A stretch of DNA of 64,000 bases, taken from the NCBI GenBank assembly GCA_013396915.1, contig VWZL01002039.1, positions 187,958 to 251,957 on the forward strand, in the 5' to 3' direction. The first letter of the stretch is position 1. Each line of letters starts with the position of its first letter. This DNA is from Stercorarius parasiticus (Eukaryota; Chordata; Aves; Charadriiformes; Stercorariidae). Shown here in pieces: positions 22,901 through 36,000 of the stretch. The notes beneath the pieces were generated by a model. That model did no database searches and was not told where the DNA came from. It saw only the letters and a program-made list of their open reading frames with translations. Position numbers and translations under genes: made by a program.

Positions 22901-25900
22901 GGTGTTATATATAACCTTTATCTAAAATGCATTAGGTGGTTAAAAAAATTTCAGTTAGTAATACTCATTAAGTCTCAAACTCTTCTTTCAGAGAACAAAA
23001 TTGCTTCAACCTGATTGAGATATTTTATCTGGGGAAAAAAAGTGAATTTTCTACAAGGTCTATAAGCATCAGTGAATGTTTTGACGCTTGACAGTGAATT
23101 GGATGTGAATCCTGTGTGTAAATGATGTTCTTTACTGGGAGATCCATTCAAGTGAGTGTACAGGCCTCAGGAGTGTTACATTAGAAAAGAGTCATATATT
23201 CTTTCTTCAGAAATGCGAGTTTTGAAATTTCTTAGAATATGTGGAATGTGTTATATTCATTTCACTGTTGCATCTGAGGCATGTATGAATATTTTCTTTG
23301 TATACACATAGTTGGAAAGACTGCAGAAATCTATTAAAGGCAAACTCCGCTTAAGGTTGAGTTTCCAATTTAAAGTGATTTTAATTGCAGAGGTAAGGAG
23401 TTTTATCAATTGACTTTTTAAAGATGTGCTCAAAGGTACTAAAACGATGCTTATGGGTTTACCAATAAACTGAAGCCTATCAGAGTGGAATGCCGCACTT
23501 GAGAGCAGTGGAAATTTCCACCTCAGAGAAAATTAGCTGATACTTGAAAGGCAAAATAGCATTTCCCTGAAATGTCGCTTAAAATGATGTTCCTAATTCC
23601 TACCTGAAAATGTGGCCAACCTGCCCAAGAATGATGCTTTCAGGGCAGATGTTTTGTTCTACGACAAAAAGACAGTGCGAGTCTGCACCCAAGCTTTTAG
23701 TGTAGTCCCAGGACCTCGGGGGGTTGCTTTTTGTTTTCAAGTGTCACTAAATCTTTCTCCCTGCCCCTCCGCTGCTAGATTAATTATTTTCTATGCAAAG
23801 GCCCTTCTTTCAATGTCCTCCATTATTCTGTTTTGACCATCCTGGGGAACTTATCCAAGTCAACAAAAAGGCAGCCTTTATCACAGAGAGGCTGTTCATG
23901 AAGTGGAGGGTTTCATACATTACTGGGGGAGAATTGCCTTAACGTCGCCTATTCACGCTGATGTGCCAGGTGCATCCACTTACGGGGCTCGAAATGCCGC
24001 TACCACCACATCCTCCGCTGCCAAGACCATTATGTGCTCCGCGTGACGGAGCAAGAGGCAGGACTTAGATCTTCTCTGCTGGGAAGTGGAGGGAGAGAGA
24101 CCGATCTTTGTGTCTCAGAAAAAAAAAATCTGCTGCAGAGAGCCTTTTAACTCTGCGACTGCGAGAGCTTCGGAAGAAGACAGGGAGGGAAATGGCATGA
24201 GTTTAGAGCAAGACTCCGCTCTGCATCACTGCCCCGAGATACTGTAAAGAGGACAAAGGGAAACTGGGATATAAATAGAGAATGACATTTTCCTTGCATT
24301 GTCCACAATGAATACATTTCTACATGAACAAAATTGTTGGAACGAGACAACATGCATGCCTGATGTTGAAGAAAAGCCTGTTTGTGCTTAGTACATTGGA
24401 GACATTGTTCAAAAATAGTTCATCCTTTTGTAAATATTGCCTCGGCGTTGGTGCCAGGGTCACTGTTGCTTTGCGTTATCAGCTGAGTAAGTATTGGTCC
24501 TGCACGTGCTGCTGGGAGAAATTTTAATACGGGCACCAGATTTAAAAGGAGAAAATTATCCTCCTAAGGACTGCCCTGTTCATTTGCAGTTAATACTGCC
24601 TGCTTTCCTCTTCTTGTCTCTCCCAGACTTACCCTGTTTTCTTGCACCTAAAGGGTGTTCACCAGGAAATAAAACTTGCCCCATCCCTCAGGTGCTGCTA
24701 GGATGTGTACAGAAAGCAGATGTCCTTTTTGGACAAAACCCTGGTTGGTGGAAAACTTGCTTTTTCTTCTCATCTGCAGTGATTCAGCTACAGCAGGTCC
24801 AGGCTGTGCTCCCTCCTCGTGCAAAGTGGCTGATGTCAGCTGAGCAGCGCCGGGTTGGAGATCTTGGCTCTTTGGTTTGTTTGCTTGTTTTCTGGAAAGA
24901 CATGCATTTACGTGGCAACATTTCTTTTTATTTTTTCTTCTTTTTTTTTTTCTCCAGAAGTTTTGAGAATCCAGCAAAACAAATACTTGTATCACATGCA
25001 AAACAAAATCTATGAAATGAATAAAATATGTTCTGCACCCAGCGAAAGCCGCCTTGTATCCCTGAGCAGAAGGCAAATCTGATTAACAAGATTCTTTTGT
25101 ATTTGTCCCCACACCCAGCTTTTTTGGCATAAAATATAGAAAAAAAAAATTCAGAGTTCATTAACATACCGAGATAATGGACCACAACTTGTCTTTAAGT
25201 AGCCTTGTGCAGCTCCGCTGTTATTAGTGAGAAAGAACGGGTGCAAATGAGGCAGAATTTAACCATCAAATGAAAAAAAAATCCCTTCCTGTGATGTATC
25301 ACGTCGAACCACTTGTGATGCCAACAAACTGTGCAGCCTCCCTTTAGTCAATGGGACAAAATGGACTTTCTGGAGCTCAGCTCCCGTGACCTGGTACTTA
25401 CTTCTCTCCGCAAATATAAGAGGAGTTCAGAGAAGAATAGGCGTGCGCTGTGGAGGTTTAAAGAATCCAAAGGCTTTTGTTAATTGATCTGTACTAACAA
25501 CTTTTAGCAGCAGCTAAAGCCTTGGATGAATGCTTAAAAAAAATTTGAGAGTGATACTAAGACGTTGTTCCAAACAAGGATGTATCTGTTGGGATTTCCA
25601 ACAGACTGTGATTAGCCTGGGAGGTAATTCTTACAGCTAGGCTATTCATTTAAAAAGCATTTAACCAATGCGTTGGTTTTGGCATTCCAGGAATTGTGCA
25701 GGTGTGCGGAGAATGGCAGAATTAGTCCGGTCCCTGGCTGTGACGGCTGAGACTTGGATTCATAAAAGGTCATTGGAAATGGAAGATTTTAACTGAATAG
25801 TCTTTGAGTGACGCCCAACAGACAAATCCTGGTTCTACGTGGCCTTGTCCTCTTCTGAAATCCCGGCTACCCGTACCCAGTGGGATTGGTTTAACTCTTA

Positions 25901-26224
25901 CACAAAATAGGATTTCGTATAATTTGAGACAAAAAAAATATTACCATTTTTCATATTTCCTTGTCCTCCAAAAAGCAGAGTCAACACACTTACACGAGCA
26001 TCTTATACTAAAATTGCAAATATTTTGTCTCACTTCGGATATGCTGTGCTGCCTGATTAGGAATGGGCTTTTATTTCCTGAAAGCCTCCCACTCCAGGAA
26101 GGAAATGAATATATTTGTAATCGGAGGATACTGTTCCCCATCAAGGTAAACCACAATCTGAAACTACAGAAATTGCAGGGCCCTCCAGCATTTCACGCAA
26201 GCGGGCAAATACAGTTATCCCTAT

Positions 26225-26300
26225 GATGCAGACAAATAAATCAGGGGAAAGTGAACTACTGACTTGCCCCAAAAGTAGTCAATGGAAGAGCTGAAAATTA
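26225..26300 (+). repeat. Possible MIR-like SINE fragment
   Basis: 'GGGGAAAGTGAACTACTGACTTGCCCCAAAAGTAGTCAATGGAAGAGCTGAAAATTA' (26242-26298) follows the amniote MIR-type order 'TGACTTGCCCAAGGTCA...TCAGTGGCAGAGCTGGAAAT', with the expected spacing between the GACTTGCCC and AGAGCTGAAA words. It is heavily decayed. Confidence 0.4.
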
Positions 26301-29129
26301 TACCTTTAAAAAATGCCATGATGTTCAGGCAATTTTGAAAACGTTACTCTGCCCTAAAGAAGGTTTAGTTCAAGTTCAAACAAGATGCGGTAGGAGCTGT
26401 GGTACCAGGCTGATGTAGCATCTCCGGATAATGATGCCACGCATCCTGAAGATTGCTATACTCTGCCACTCTCCACTTTTATCTCTACGGCCATGCCCCA
26501 GGGTTAAATAGTGGCACCCTTTAAATCAGGCCTCCAGATTTTGCAGTTGGCAGTGGGAGTTTCATTAAGCTCCCTGACAGAACGGGGACATTGTGAGTAT
26601 TTTTGTTTCTCTGGAAGGAAAAGGACCGTGGCATGGGTAGGCACCACAGGAATTCCAGTTTCTTAGGAGGTCCATATGGTTCAGTTCAACAGCTGCTTTT
26701 GTGCATTTGACCTCTGCCTGGGTTCGTGGTACAGAAGATGTGCTCTTCTGGGTATCTACTGCTCAAATAGACTTGTCATATTACTACCTTGATTGCAGTT
26801 GCTTCACTGAGTCCTTTAATTTTTTGCCATGTTATTACAACAATAAAGGTTTCACGTTCTGCTGTCTCTTAAAAAAAAAAAAAAAGGAAAATAATCTATA
26901 GGTCAAGGATGAATGTCCAAAGACTGTAGTAATTAACGAATGGAAAATTTACTTCATACCTGATAATAATGATTTACTGGAAATTATTCCACCATAAGTC
27001 GCTTCAGGCTTTCCTGATAAATACCTTAATGCAGGCAATTTTTGTGTCTTCTAACTCAGGTCTGCCATTCAGGAGCTATTAGGAGTTTGTAAAATATTAG
27101 AAAATTGTCTGCCAAGCTGTTGCACTTATTTTTTTTTCCAGAAGTGATGCCATAACCCCCCAAACTAAAATATATGAACGCTTTCACACATATAAGTCAA
27201 AGAACAAGTATTGGGAAAAAAAGGCAGACCCCTAAAATTCATAATTCTTTTATTATTATTACTCAAACCCTTTGTGGTTACATTGCACAAGGTGATAAAT
27301 GGATTTATTTTTTTTTCTAGATTGGTTATGTACTTTTCTGAGTTAAAATGTTGAGAAGACTGCTCAAAGACAATTACATTACCCTCTGAACACTTCAGGC
27401 CCTCATTTCAGTGTAGTTCTCTGCACGTTTTCCAGCACCGCAATGGGGCCAGGATTCCATACTTCCTGCTTCAATGGTTCCAAAAGAATAAGAAAACCTA
27501 GGGGGCAAAGGAAAACAAAATGCTTTCGCAGTAAAATTAGGTTGACTAGAAATGTGAATTTCAATGAGAAATAGAATCTATTTCTATAGCATATGCTGCT
27601 GTGATTGGCTTTCATATATGGTAGGTCAGCAGACTTTTTTTAGTAAAATTCGTAAATTTTACTCAAAAAAACCCCAAAGAAGTTCCTCTAGCCCGGCAGA
27701 AAACAGAATATCAAAAAGTTGCCATTGTAGAAGTGTGGATTGACTACCCAAAGAAATAGAGGACTGAGTAGTCAAGGAGACACTATACTAATCCTAAGCA
27801 GGTACAGCGCTCTGCCCTACTTGTGCTCTGCAATGGCACAAGCCTTGACCTTCTGCCATGTTTCTGCTAAGTAGAAAGGCAGTTTATCCGTATCTTCACA
27901 GGACAGAACGATAACAAAACCACCGTAACGCAATGGAGTTATTTCAAAATACAGTTTCTCTCAGTATTGGGTGGTTTCTTGATAGAGCATAAATAGGGAT
28001 TTAAATAAAAATATTCAAGAGAAAGCACTGTCAACAAAGAAACACCCCACCTTACACTTCGGGAGTGATTTAAAGCAAGCAATTTTATTAATACGATTCT
28101 AGCAGTAGCCTATACTATAAGGTTTTACCACTGTCTTTAAATGACAGTCTGACATCATAAACACAATATATTATTAATTATAATTTGCTTTTATCACTGA
28201 GGTGTCCCACTTCAGACCAGGGACCTTTCCTCTAGTCACTGTAAAAATTCATTAGAAATGTGTCGGGAGAGATTAAGATGAGTATCCAGCTACATCTTGG
28301 CCTTGATTGCAAAAGAGCACACTGTCAAGCATCTTAATAACATATTTACTGATGTTCAATTAGATGCTAGAGAACAAAATTGATCGCCACGCTTAAAAAC
28401 GTTTGCTGCCGTCTTACAGTGGTGAAAAATGTGACCATCCATCATGCATATGGCAGACCTGTTGGCCGAACACCCGCAATCACTCTCCATGCCTTGCAGA
28501 GGAGCCGGCGAGTGCACCCAGCTCTGCTTCCTCCTCACCTTCAGTTTTCCACATGTACCTGAGCAGAAGGGACGGGGAAGGCTGTGGGAGACGGAGAACA
28601 AAAGTCCTTCCAAAGAAAGGGAAATATCCCCTCCCTGTCCACCTTTGGTTAATGAACGCTACCCCTTGGAACCAGTTCTTGCAAGACAAGCTCCATCTTG
28701 TCCTGAACAGCTTTCCGCACATGGTTACGTTTCCCAGTTCCCTGAGCACAGGTGACCCGAATCATGAATGATATCGCAGATGCCATTTGGTCTGGAAAGC
28801 GGCACTGATACTGGAAATCCCTCATCCACACTTCGTTATACCCGATGCCTGCGTTTGCTCCTTTCCCAGCTGCATCACTCCTGTGCCCCGCAGGGTCATC
28901 CTGTGACCTTCACAGACCATCACATCTGTCTTGGGAGAGTCTCACTCGTAAGCTCTCATTTGTAGTTGAAACTCCTACTAGTTCCTTAGTGTGCAGACAT
29001 GTTTTTTTAATTATATTTTTACCTGCTTCTATTAAGGCAGTGGACACAGCGGTTCACTTCCACCATGAGAGCCTAGTCCTTCGGTACCGACAGCGACTCC
29101 CAGCTCTTGCCTTGTTGGCAGATTTCTCC

Positions 29130-29240
29130 AGAGCAGTTCACACACGGGTGGTGTTGTTGGTACAGGGTCATTAATGAAAATATTAAATAACTCTGATATC
29201 TGAGGTACTTCCGGTTGCCTCATCTAGGAAACCATGTCAA
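29130..29240 (-). mobile_element. CR1-like RT fragment (FNIFIND segment)
   Basis: Read on the - strand, about 29166-29198 encodes LFNIFINDP, matching the reverse-transcriptase motif LLFNIFINDL of CR1-type LINEs, which lies downstream of the QGSVLGP segment. The flanking frame decays quickly. It may belong to the same insertion as the fragment at 30390-30560, which is also on the - strand and encodes an earlier RT segment. Confidence 0.45.
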
Positions 29241-30389
29241 CAGAGTCTGCCATCGCATCTCTCTCTTCCCAGTGTTTTGTGTCTCCATGTGTGTTACAGT
29301 CCTGGGCACAATGCTCTCTCCTGCTCACTAGTGATTTTTAGCGCAGCATTGTAGTAATTTCTGTACTGCTTTATTAATAGATTAGATCTAGAAGGATAAA
29401 ATAAGGGAAGAGAGGTGCAAATAAGGGTGAAAGTATCATCAGGCTATTCTACATACTCACCTCCATCGCTCTTCAGCATGTTTCCAGCAGTGCCACAGCT
29501 ATCCTCTTACGTTGCTTCATTTCCTCTTGGCCTTTCTGAAGGTGGGGGGAGAAGCCTGTGGAGAAAACTGTTGCTTTCTTTTAGTACAGTGGGGTTTGTT
29601 TGTTTGTCTGATACTGGCTTTCTAGCTTTGATTTTGCAATGTTTTTTAAACACACACATTGCTATGCATTTATGCTAAAGGCAGCCAGGCCAGAGAAGCG
29701 TGTGCAAGACTTGGAAAGTGGCAGAAAAGTTTTATGCAGCACCATAATCATGTTTGTTTTGGGTGGTATTTTTTTTTTTTTTTTGTTTTGTTTTGTTCCC
29801 TGTCCCTTTCTCTTGTAATTTCTAACATTTTGCTTGCTTTCTGAACCACTGCCAAGCAGCGCGTTGGTGTTTTTGTGGAAGCGTCTCTTACAGACCCAGG
29901 AGGCTGCTCCAGCAGGGCAGCAGCCAGCGGAGACCCCACCATCCACCCAACACAGTGCAGTCACCTACGCCGAGGTTCATCTGCTGTTTTGCTGCCCGGT
30001 CATTCACCTTCACGGTGTCCTCCCTCTTCCTGTCTTCATGCTGACAGTAATCTCTGCAACTTGTATTCATGCCCCTTCCCAGAACGTTTCTGAGCTTGGT
30101 GTATAATTAATTAATGCTAGTCGAGGGGCTCTGCTATTTGTCTCCCACCACCATGACAAGTGAGCGCTCATTTCTGTCCTTCGCTTCACATCTTTTCATG
30201 TGCTATTTCTCCACAGAAGCTGCCTCTTTGGCCGTGCAGCTTAATTTCTCCGAGAGCCTTTGCTAAAAGATGTCGAATGTCTTTTTTTAATTTCTTTTGG
30301 GTGTATTGACCAGATCTCCTCTCCTTGTACAGAGCGACTTGTGAGGCACTGCTTCCTTTCACAAAAGCTGCCCGTTTCTTTCCCCAAGT
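29241..30389. other. Noncoding interval between two CR1-like RT pieces
   Basis: No repeat or exon is firmly recognised. It contains a (T)n(GTTTT)n stretch at 29769-29796 and a GC-richer part at 29850-30010. Because its two flanks look like ordered parts of one LINE, this interval may hold a later insertion, but no insertion boundary or target duplication was found. Confidence 0.4.
29769..29796. repeat. Poly(T) and TTTTG microsatellite
   Basis: A run of about 17 T is followed by three TTTTG-type units. On the - strand this is an A-rich tail-like tract (CAAAA units then poly-A). It could mark an inserted retrocopy or simple slippage. Confidence 0.85.
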
Positions 30390-30560
30390 CACATTTACTT
30401 ACCCATTTGTTCACTAATTCTTTTCTTTAACCAGTTCACCTGGCTTGGTCATCAGGCCTAACAGTCTGTAGTTACCTGTATTTTTCTCTAGAGCCATTGA
30501 TAAAAATTTCTGTCATGTGAGCCAGTGAGTTTTTTCCTCAAATTCATTTTTTTATACATT
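30390..30560 (-). mobile_element. CR1-like RT fragment (NYRP segment)
   Basis: On the - strand this reads as a decayed LINE reverse-transcriptase block: 'CAGGTAACTACAGACTGTTAGGCCTGATGACCAAGCCAGGTGAACTGGTTAAAG' (30482-30429) corresponds to the GNYRPVSLTS...GKLLEK region. The upstream part contains remnants of the AMF-NVTPVFK-type lead-in. The two - strand fragments are in the order expected for one element (NYRP upstream of FNIFIND). Confidence 0.45.
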
Positions 30561-31189
30561 TAGTTATGTTTTTACATATATAATCTACTAGATAGATGGG
30601 TTTTTTTTTCTGTTTTCTTCATTTGGGTATAATATCAGGTTTTTAAAAGATGCCTTTTAACTTGTAGCAACCTTAACCAAGTTGTTTAGTTACATTTCTT
30701 CTAAAGACTTTAGAGAAGGCCTAAGATATGATGAGCCATCCAAGTGTGAACATCTTGGAGCAGTAAATTGCAGGATTTTGAGGCTCTTATGTGTGTGGTC
30801 TTCTCAGCTATATGCTGAAGACTCCAAGAAAATCCATGTTTTATCACCACCTCTGAGTGAGCTTCTTCATGAATCCTTTAGATGGGGGTGAAATGACAAA
30901 AAAAAAAATCAGTTTCATTCTGCCTTTCTTAATTTCTGGTTGGGAAAACTTGTACAGATTGGTCTTTGAATCCAAGTGGACGAGCAGCCATCTCAAATGG
31001 GATTTTGAAGTAATCAATCAGAGTTTAAAAGGGGAAAAACTTGGGACTCCTCACCAAGAACTTGGACGCAAGGAAGCATAGGGTAAAACTGGATAAATAG
31101 AAAATAAGAAAAAACACCACAAAGCTTTCCTAAGAATAGATTATGGCACACTAGCCAGACATTTAAAAAAAACCATCAAACCCTATTTT
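30561..31189. other. Noncoding sequence
   Basis: No gene or repeat family was recognised. It is AT-rich and includes a run of 9 or more A near 30898-30908. Confidence 0.4.
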
Positions 31190-31576
31190 TTTTACATCAA
31201 GGAAATGAGTTGACCTAATCTGATTGGATTTCAGGGAAATATTTGTTAGTATGCTACTTGAAAAAAAAAAAAATTAAACTAAGGAAGACAGCAATTACTA
31301 AATTAACTCTTAATATGAATAAAAACTTGCAAAGTAGTTTGAAGGGGAAGTCTCTGGCTAAAGGGAAGTTGACAGTGGACTTCCTTAAAGAATGATCCCA
31401 GATAGATCTTACGAACTATTTTCACTGACTACCTTAATCAAGGAAGGATCAACCGATGACACAAAGCTGCGGCACCGTTTGCACAAAGTGGGGGCTGAAA
31501 TATCGTATAACAAAGGGCACAAAAGTCACTTTACATGATGGGCTTGACTCAGCATGCTGGAACTGAGTATGCTGGA
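31190..31576 (+). mobile_element. CR1 LINE fragment, old
   Basis: The order of CR1 words supports a + strand copy: 'TTGGATTTCAGGGAAATATTTG' (31224-31245, counterpart of the DLDFSKAFDTV segment), 'AAGGGAAGTTGACAGTGGACTTCCTTAAAGAATGATCCCAGA' (31361-31402, counterpart of the TSGVPQGSVLG segment), 'AACTATTTTCACTGACTACCTTAATCAAG' (31414-31442, LFNIFINDL-K counterpart) and 'ACCGATGACACAAAGCTGC' (31452-31470, FADDTKL counterpart). The coding frame is destroyed. A 15-bp duplication (ACTSAGYATGCTGGA, 31547-31561 and 31562-31576) closes the block. Confidence 0.6.
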
Positions 31577-32583
31577 ACACCAAACCCAGCAAAAGTTCTT
31601 CGGGATGGTATTTTCATTATAAAGATAAACCACCGTGGTCAAGTTTCTTAGTTGTCCTGCAGGCACAGAAGTAAACCATATCAAATAAAATTGCTATATA
31701 AAAATGCCACAACACACATTTCGTACAGAAAGTTCCAAGGGAAGACAAAGAGAAGAAAGAAAAACAGATTTTTGCTTGTTTAATTAGAGACAGTCATAAT
31801 GCTACTTAGCTTCCAGAAACACAACCACCAAAATCCTCCATATTCTTCTATAAAAAAAAAGGGGGTTTTTTTATGTGTTATTCAGGAGTGCCACACAACT
31901 CCTGTACATCCCATTTTCCCTTCAATCTCACAGGCATAACCTGTAAACTGGAGATTAACCTACAAGATCAACAGAAACAATATAATGTGACACTCAGTCC
32001 ATCTCCTCTGTTGATCACGGGAAAATATTTCAGAATTTGGTCTCTTGCTGCCAGAGCTGTCAAGTGAAGCCAGTGCAGGACACCAAGTCAGAAGTACTGG
32101 ATGACTTTCTGAAGGCTCACCTGAAATAACATACCGTGATGTGGCCGGGGTAACGTAACACCAGAGACAACCCTGTTTCATGAGCCAAGGTAGCTCACCT
32201 GTAAAGCCCTGCGCCGTATCATGTGCATGTGCCAGCTCACGTCTATAGTCGTGCAAAGCGTGGAGATTCCTGAACAAATCTGGACACGCCAGAAAACTCA
32301 CGGGTAGCCCGTGCCTTGGATGAAACTGCTGACACTCTCCTTATAAAAAGCCTTTTGACACCCTTGCCATGCAATACTAGTATAATAGTGCAAAGTTCAC
32401 GGTCATAAACCAGGAACGAATAACAAGAACTTTTGCTATCAACATCCATAAAGAAAGAATATGTTGGGTGCTTCAGTCAGCACTCAAGGCCTGTGAGATG
32501 CTGATAGCAGGTAGCTCTGAATATACAAGTTTAAAAACATCAAAATATTGTATATCTAGCTAGGATAGGAAGATATTAATGCC
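31577..32583. other. Noncoding sequence
   Basis: This lies between two CR1 copies on the same strand. Nothing recognisable was found apart from an A-run followed by a G/T-run at 31851-31871. Confidence 0.4.
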
Positions 32584-33022
32584 ACCATGGGAGGCCCTGA
32601 TGACATCTTATCATCTGGAGCACTGTGTCTACTTCTAACCTTGCACATTAAAAGAGATTTACTGGAAGTGGAAAAGGTACAAAGGAGAGTTAGAGGAATG
32701 GTGGGGGAAAGGCATCCTCCTCTAGGACAGGTATAGCATGGCTGCTTTGGCTGAACTGAAGAGGAGCAGGTTTTGGCATTAACCTATGAAAGCTCAAGGG
32801 GTGACAGATTGGAAGGGACTTTATGAGGAAAAACTTCTTTGAGGGTGACAGGGCACTGGAACAGGCTGCCCAGAGAGGTTGTGGAGTCTCCTTCTCTGGA
32901 GACATTCAAAACCTGCCTGGATGTGTTCCTGTCCAGCCTGCTCTAGGTGACCCTGCTCTGGCACGGGGGTTGGACTAGATGATCTCCAGAGGTCCCTTCC
33001 AACCCCCACAATTCTGTGATTA
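32584..33022 (+). mobile_element. CR1 LINE, 5'-truncated, avian type
   Basis: About 440 bases match the CR1 3' region on the + strand: 'CATCTGGAGCACTGTGTCTACTTCT' (32611-32635), 'CTCAAGGGGTGACAG' (32792-32806), 'GGGCACTGGAACAGGCTGCCCAGAGAGGTTGTGGAGTCTCC' (32851-32891), 'ACATTCAAAACCTGCCTGGATG' (32903-32924), 'GGTTGGACTAGATGATCTCCAGAGGTCCCTTCCAACCCC' (32968-33006), and the terminal octamer remnant ATTCTGTGATTATA (33011-33024). It is one of the younger copies and has no functional coding region. Confidence 0.93.
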
Positions 33023-36000
33023 TACCGGGAGAGAGAAATGCTCTTTAAACTGAAATCAAAGACCCCACAGAACACGAGGGTGGTGCTGAATACACATCAT
33101 CCGAAATCTTTAACTATTCAGAGGAACAGAAAACGAGGCGCAACCTCATGACAAGGGTGGGTAGCGTCAAGATGGAGTCTGATCTCTCTGCAAGCAAGTT
33201 GAAGAGTGCAACATGGCTGCCTGTGATAGCTGGGCCACAGAGGCGATAGATGGCCCTAGGGCTGAGGAGGTCTTCTCGAGTCTTGCCTACATCAAGGTCA
33301 GAGCTGACTACAAAAGCTTTGGTTTTCAAAATTCATTTAAAATTTACACGTTTGTCACCAGCCAGTTTATCATCACCTGCTATCTTGTATTCAGTAGTGT
33401 TACACAAGAGTGTAAATTAACGTGGAGTGCAATCCTCCCAATTATTACAGTTGGGGAACAAATGGGTCTGTGTGTATGCAAGTATCTAATTAGTCACGTT
33501 GTGGTGGCATATATGTGGAAATACCCTCTTTGACTACGAAATCATACTGACTGCTTTGGCTTATACAACGATGTGTGTTGCTGCGACTCTTGCATAAGGA
33601 GAATTAGACCTTCTGTTTTAATAATACTCCGCCATTCCACTCTATTCTGAGCCCTTAATCTTGCATCACAGTGAAACATTGTAGTAGCAACACATAATTG
33701 TGTATTTTTCCAATTTTCCATTTTGTAGAACGCTAGTTCCTGACCTCTGCTAAATGTGTACAGTGGCTTACCTTGGCACATTAATCTTAACTGAAAAGAG
33801 TGCCAGTGTAGCTGTAATAGTAAAAAGAATATGACTTTACCTACTCTTGAATTTCAAGTTTTCAGTCTTCTTTTCCCGTAAGAGCTCTATTGTCTTAGTA
33901 CGCCACGTGTGCAGTTTCCCAAGTTCTCTTTGTTTTAGACTAAGATGACTTGGCCTTATTAGCTCCTTCCATCCCCTCCAGTTTTGGTGGGGTCCCAAGT
34001 GCCTCCTTAGCGATATTGTGAAAGGAAATCCCCATAAACCTCAGAAAGCCCTAAAAAAGCTGAGGGCAAAACAGAGCGGATCTCTGCTCTCGCAGGCAGC
34101 GTCCTCCCCATGCGCGGGGCTCCCCTGCCATGGGTGTCAATGGCAGCTCTGCAAAGAGAAGGGGAACCCCAGCGGAGGTTTTGCTCCCTCTCCGTGGCCA
34201 AAAGGACACCCTCACACCAGGCACCTTTTCTACATTTGCTCGATGTTTAAGGGAGCTTATTGCTGGGGTTTCCAGGGCAGAGCATCATCACTGCTGCGAT
34301 TCTGTAATCTGCAGATAAGGGGTGATGAAACACAGATGTAGTTTGGAGGACTGGGCACGGTACGGGGTTGTGTTCTCTAAGGCTGGCGAGTTACCTCTCT
34401 GCTCAATTTCTAGGGGCACCTGCATGTTTCTGAATTATCACCACTTATTTTAGATGAGCATCAGCAATGGACAGACAAAAAATTGTTTGTGTGGTTTTAA
34501 AAAATAATACCTGGATCTTTTGTCCAGAATATGATAACTGCTTTTGCTTATAGATAGCAATTCAGAATCATCCTAATTACTAATTTGTTTTATGGTAAAT
34601 TTTACCTCCTTCCCCCTCTCCCAACACACAGACGTGTATATACTTATGTACATGCACATACGCAGAGCTATCAACATTATTCCAGCATAAGTATGAATAC
34701 CATGAACCAAAAGTTTGGCATCCCTACTACAGTGAAAGCTGACTGCCACCTATGGGTAAGAGTTCCTGTTAACATATTTTGATAAAATTTTAATATTATT
34801 CTTTGTAATTAATTAAATTTGTAATTATTCTAGTAGGACAGAGTTTTGATTCATTTACTATATATTTTGCCAACAACAATCACTGCTCATCCTCTGAAAG
34901 CTGGGTATTAAAACTAACTGCCTTACAAAGGAACATCAGCTTTACGACAAGTAAAAAAAAAACGGGTACGACGTTCTTATTTTTCTTACTCTGAATAAGG
35001 AATACATAGAAGTACCCAAATTCCTCATGCAAAGAAAAAAGACTCAATGCTACACAGCCAGGTACAATGTTGTATTTAATGATTACTATAATTTTAAGGT
35101 TTAGCCATCTAAAGGTTTGAAAATGTTGTTTATTGCTTTCTTTTACTAAATACATACGAATAGCTTAGCTATGAAGTCTCACAAAAATGTGTATATAATC
35201 AGTATCCCATAGTAATTTTCTATTCAAAATTTTTCATTTTTCAGAGTAAAATGAAGGCTAAGTGGGGGAAGGGAGGCAGTAGAAAAATGTACGGTTTGAT
35301 TATATAAGCCTCGATTTTTCTGATAATTGGTCTATGTGGCATTTACTTAGAAAACTCAAAAGGAAGTACAGACTTAAAAGCCAAACTTATTGTATCAAAA
35401 ATGGTTTTCTTCCGATACAGCTTTCAGGTACTTAAAAGCAAAGAGGCCAACAATTCTGTGTATCTGACTACCAAAGAGAAAAACACTACATTATAAATGC
35501 TATACTGCAGTAAGCGGCATTAAAATGGACATCCTATCCATTTCTCAGAAATAACATAGGTAAAAATAGCTGGAAGTCTAGCAAATTAATGCATATATTT
35601 CAGTTTGGGAAAAAATCATTTTGCTCCAGTAATCAGAAGCTAATTGTGGCCATTATATTTCTCCCTTTCAGGGCAGGGGCATAGTATTTCTGAAGGAAAA
35701 GAGACAGATAGGAACATACAAGAGGGAAAAAAATATTAAAAGAGATAGTAGCTAATAAAAACTAAGAATGAGTCTGATATTCATTTTTTTAAATCCCCCG
35801 TTTAAAGTAAGCTTAGTCCTGGGCCTTCTCATTCATATTCTACTTTATTAAATATGACAATCAGTCTATCTAAAAAAACTGAAATAAATATTACACTAGT
35901 GTTTATCTTGTGCATTTTCACTAAGTTTTATTACTAAACTTATTTTATAAACTTATGAAATACTGTAGAAGCAGTCAGTAAATGCCACTTAAGTATGAGA

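Larger units (their letters stand above)
21118..29129. other. AT-rich noncoding sequence
   Basis: No exon was recognised in 8 kb. It includes an A/C low-complexity run (22246-22307), a TAAT-rich patch (22390-22900), a T-run inside a pyrimidine tract (24928-24956) and an A-run (26869-26885). A possible MIR-like fragment lies at 26225-26300. A somewhat CpG-richer stretch occurs at 23935-24060 but is short. Confidence 0.5.

Noticed and set aside
24928..24956. T-run as a possible Pol III terminator or acceptor tract
   Set aside because: No upstream A/B boxes or tRNA-like structure, and no exon downstream.
25804..26226. 140-codon + strand frame
   Set aside because: No known motif, no splice signals or promoter, and it directly abuts a MIR-like fragment; probably chance.
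29032..29223. - strand frame containing LFNIFIND as a possible gene
   Set aside because: The motif belongs to LINE reverse transcriptase; the frame is a repeat remnant, not a host gene.
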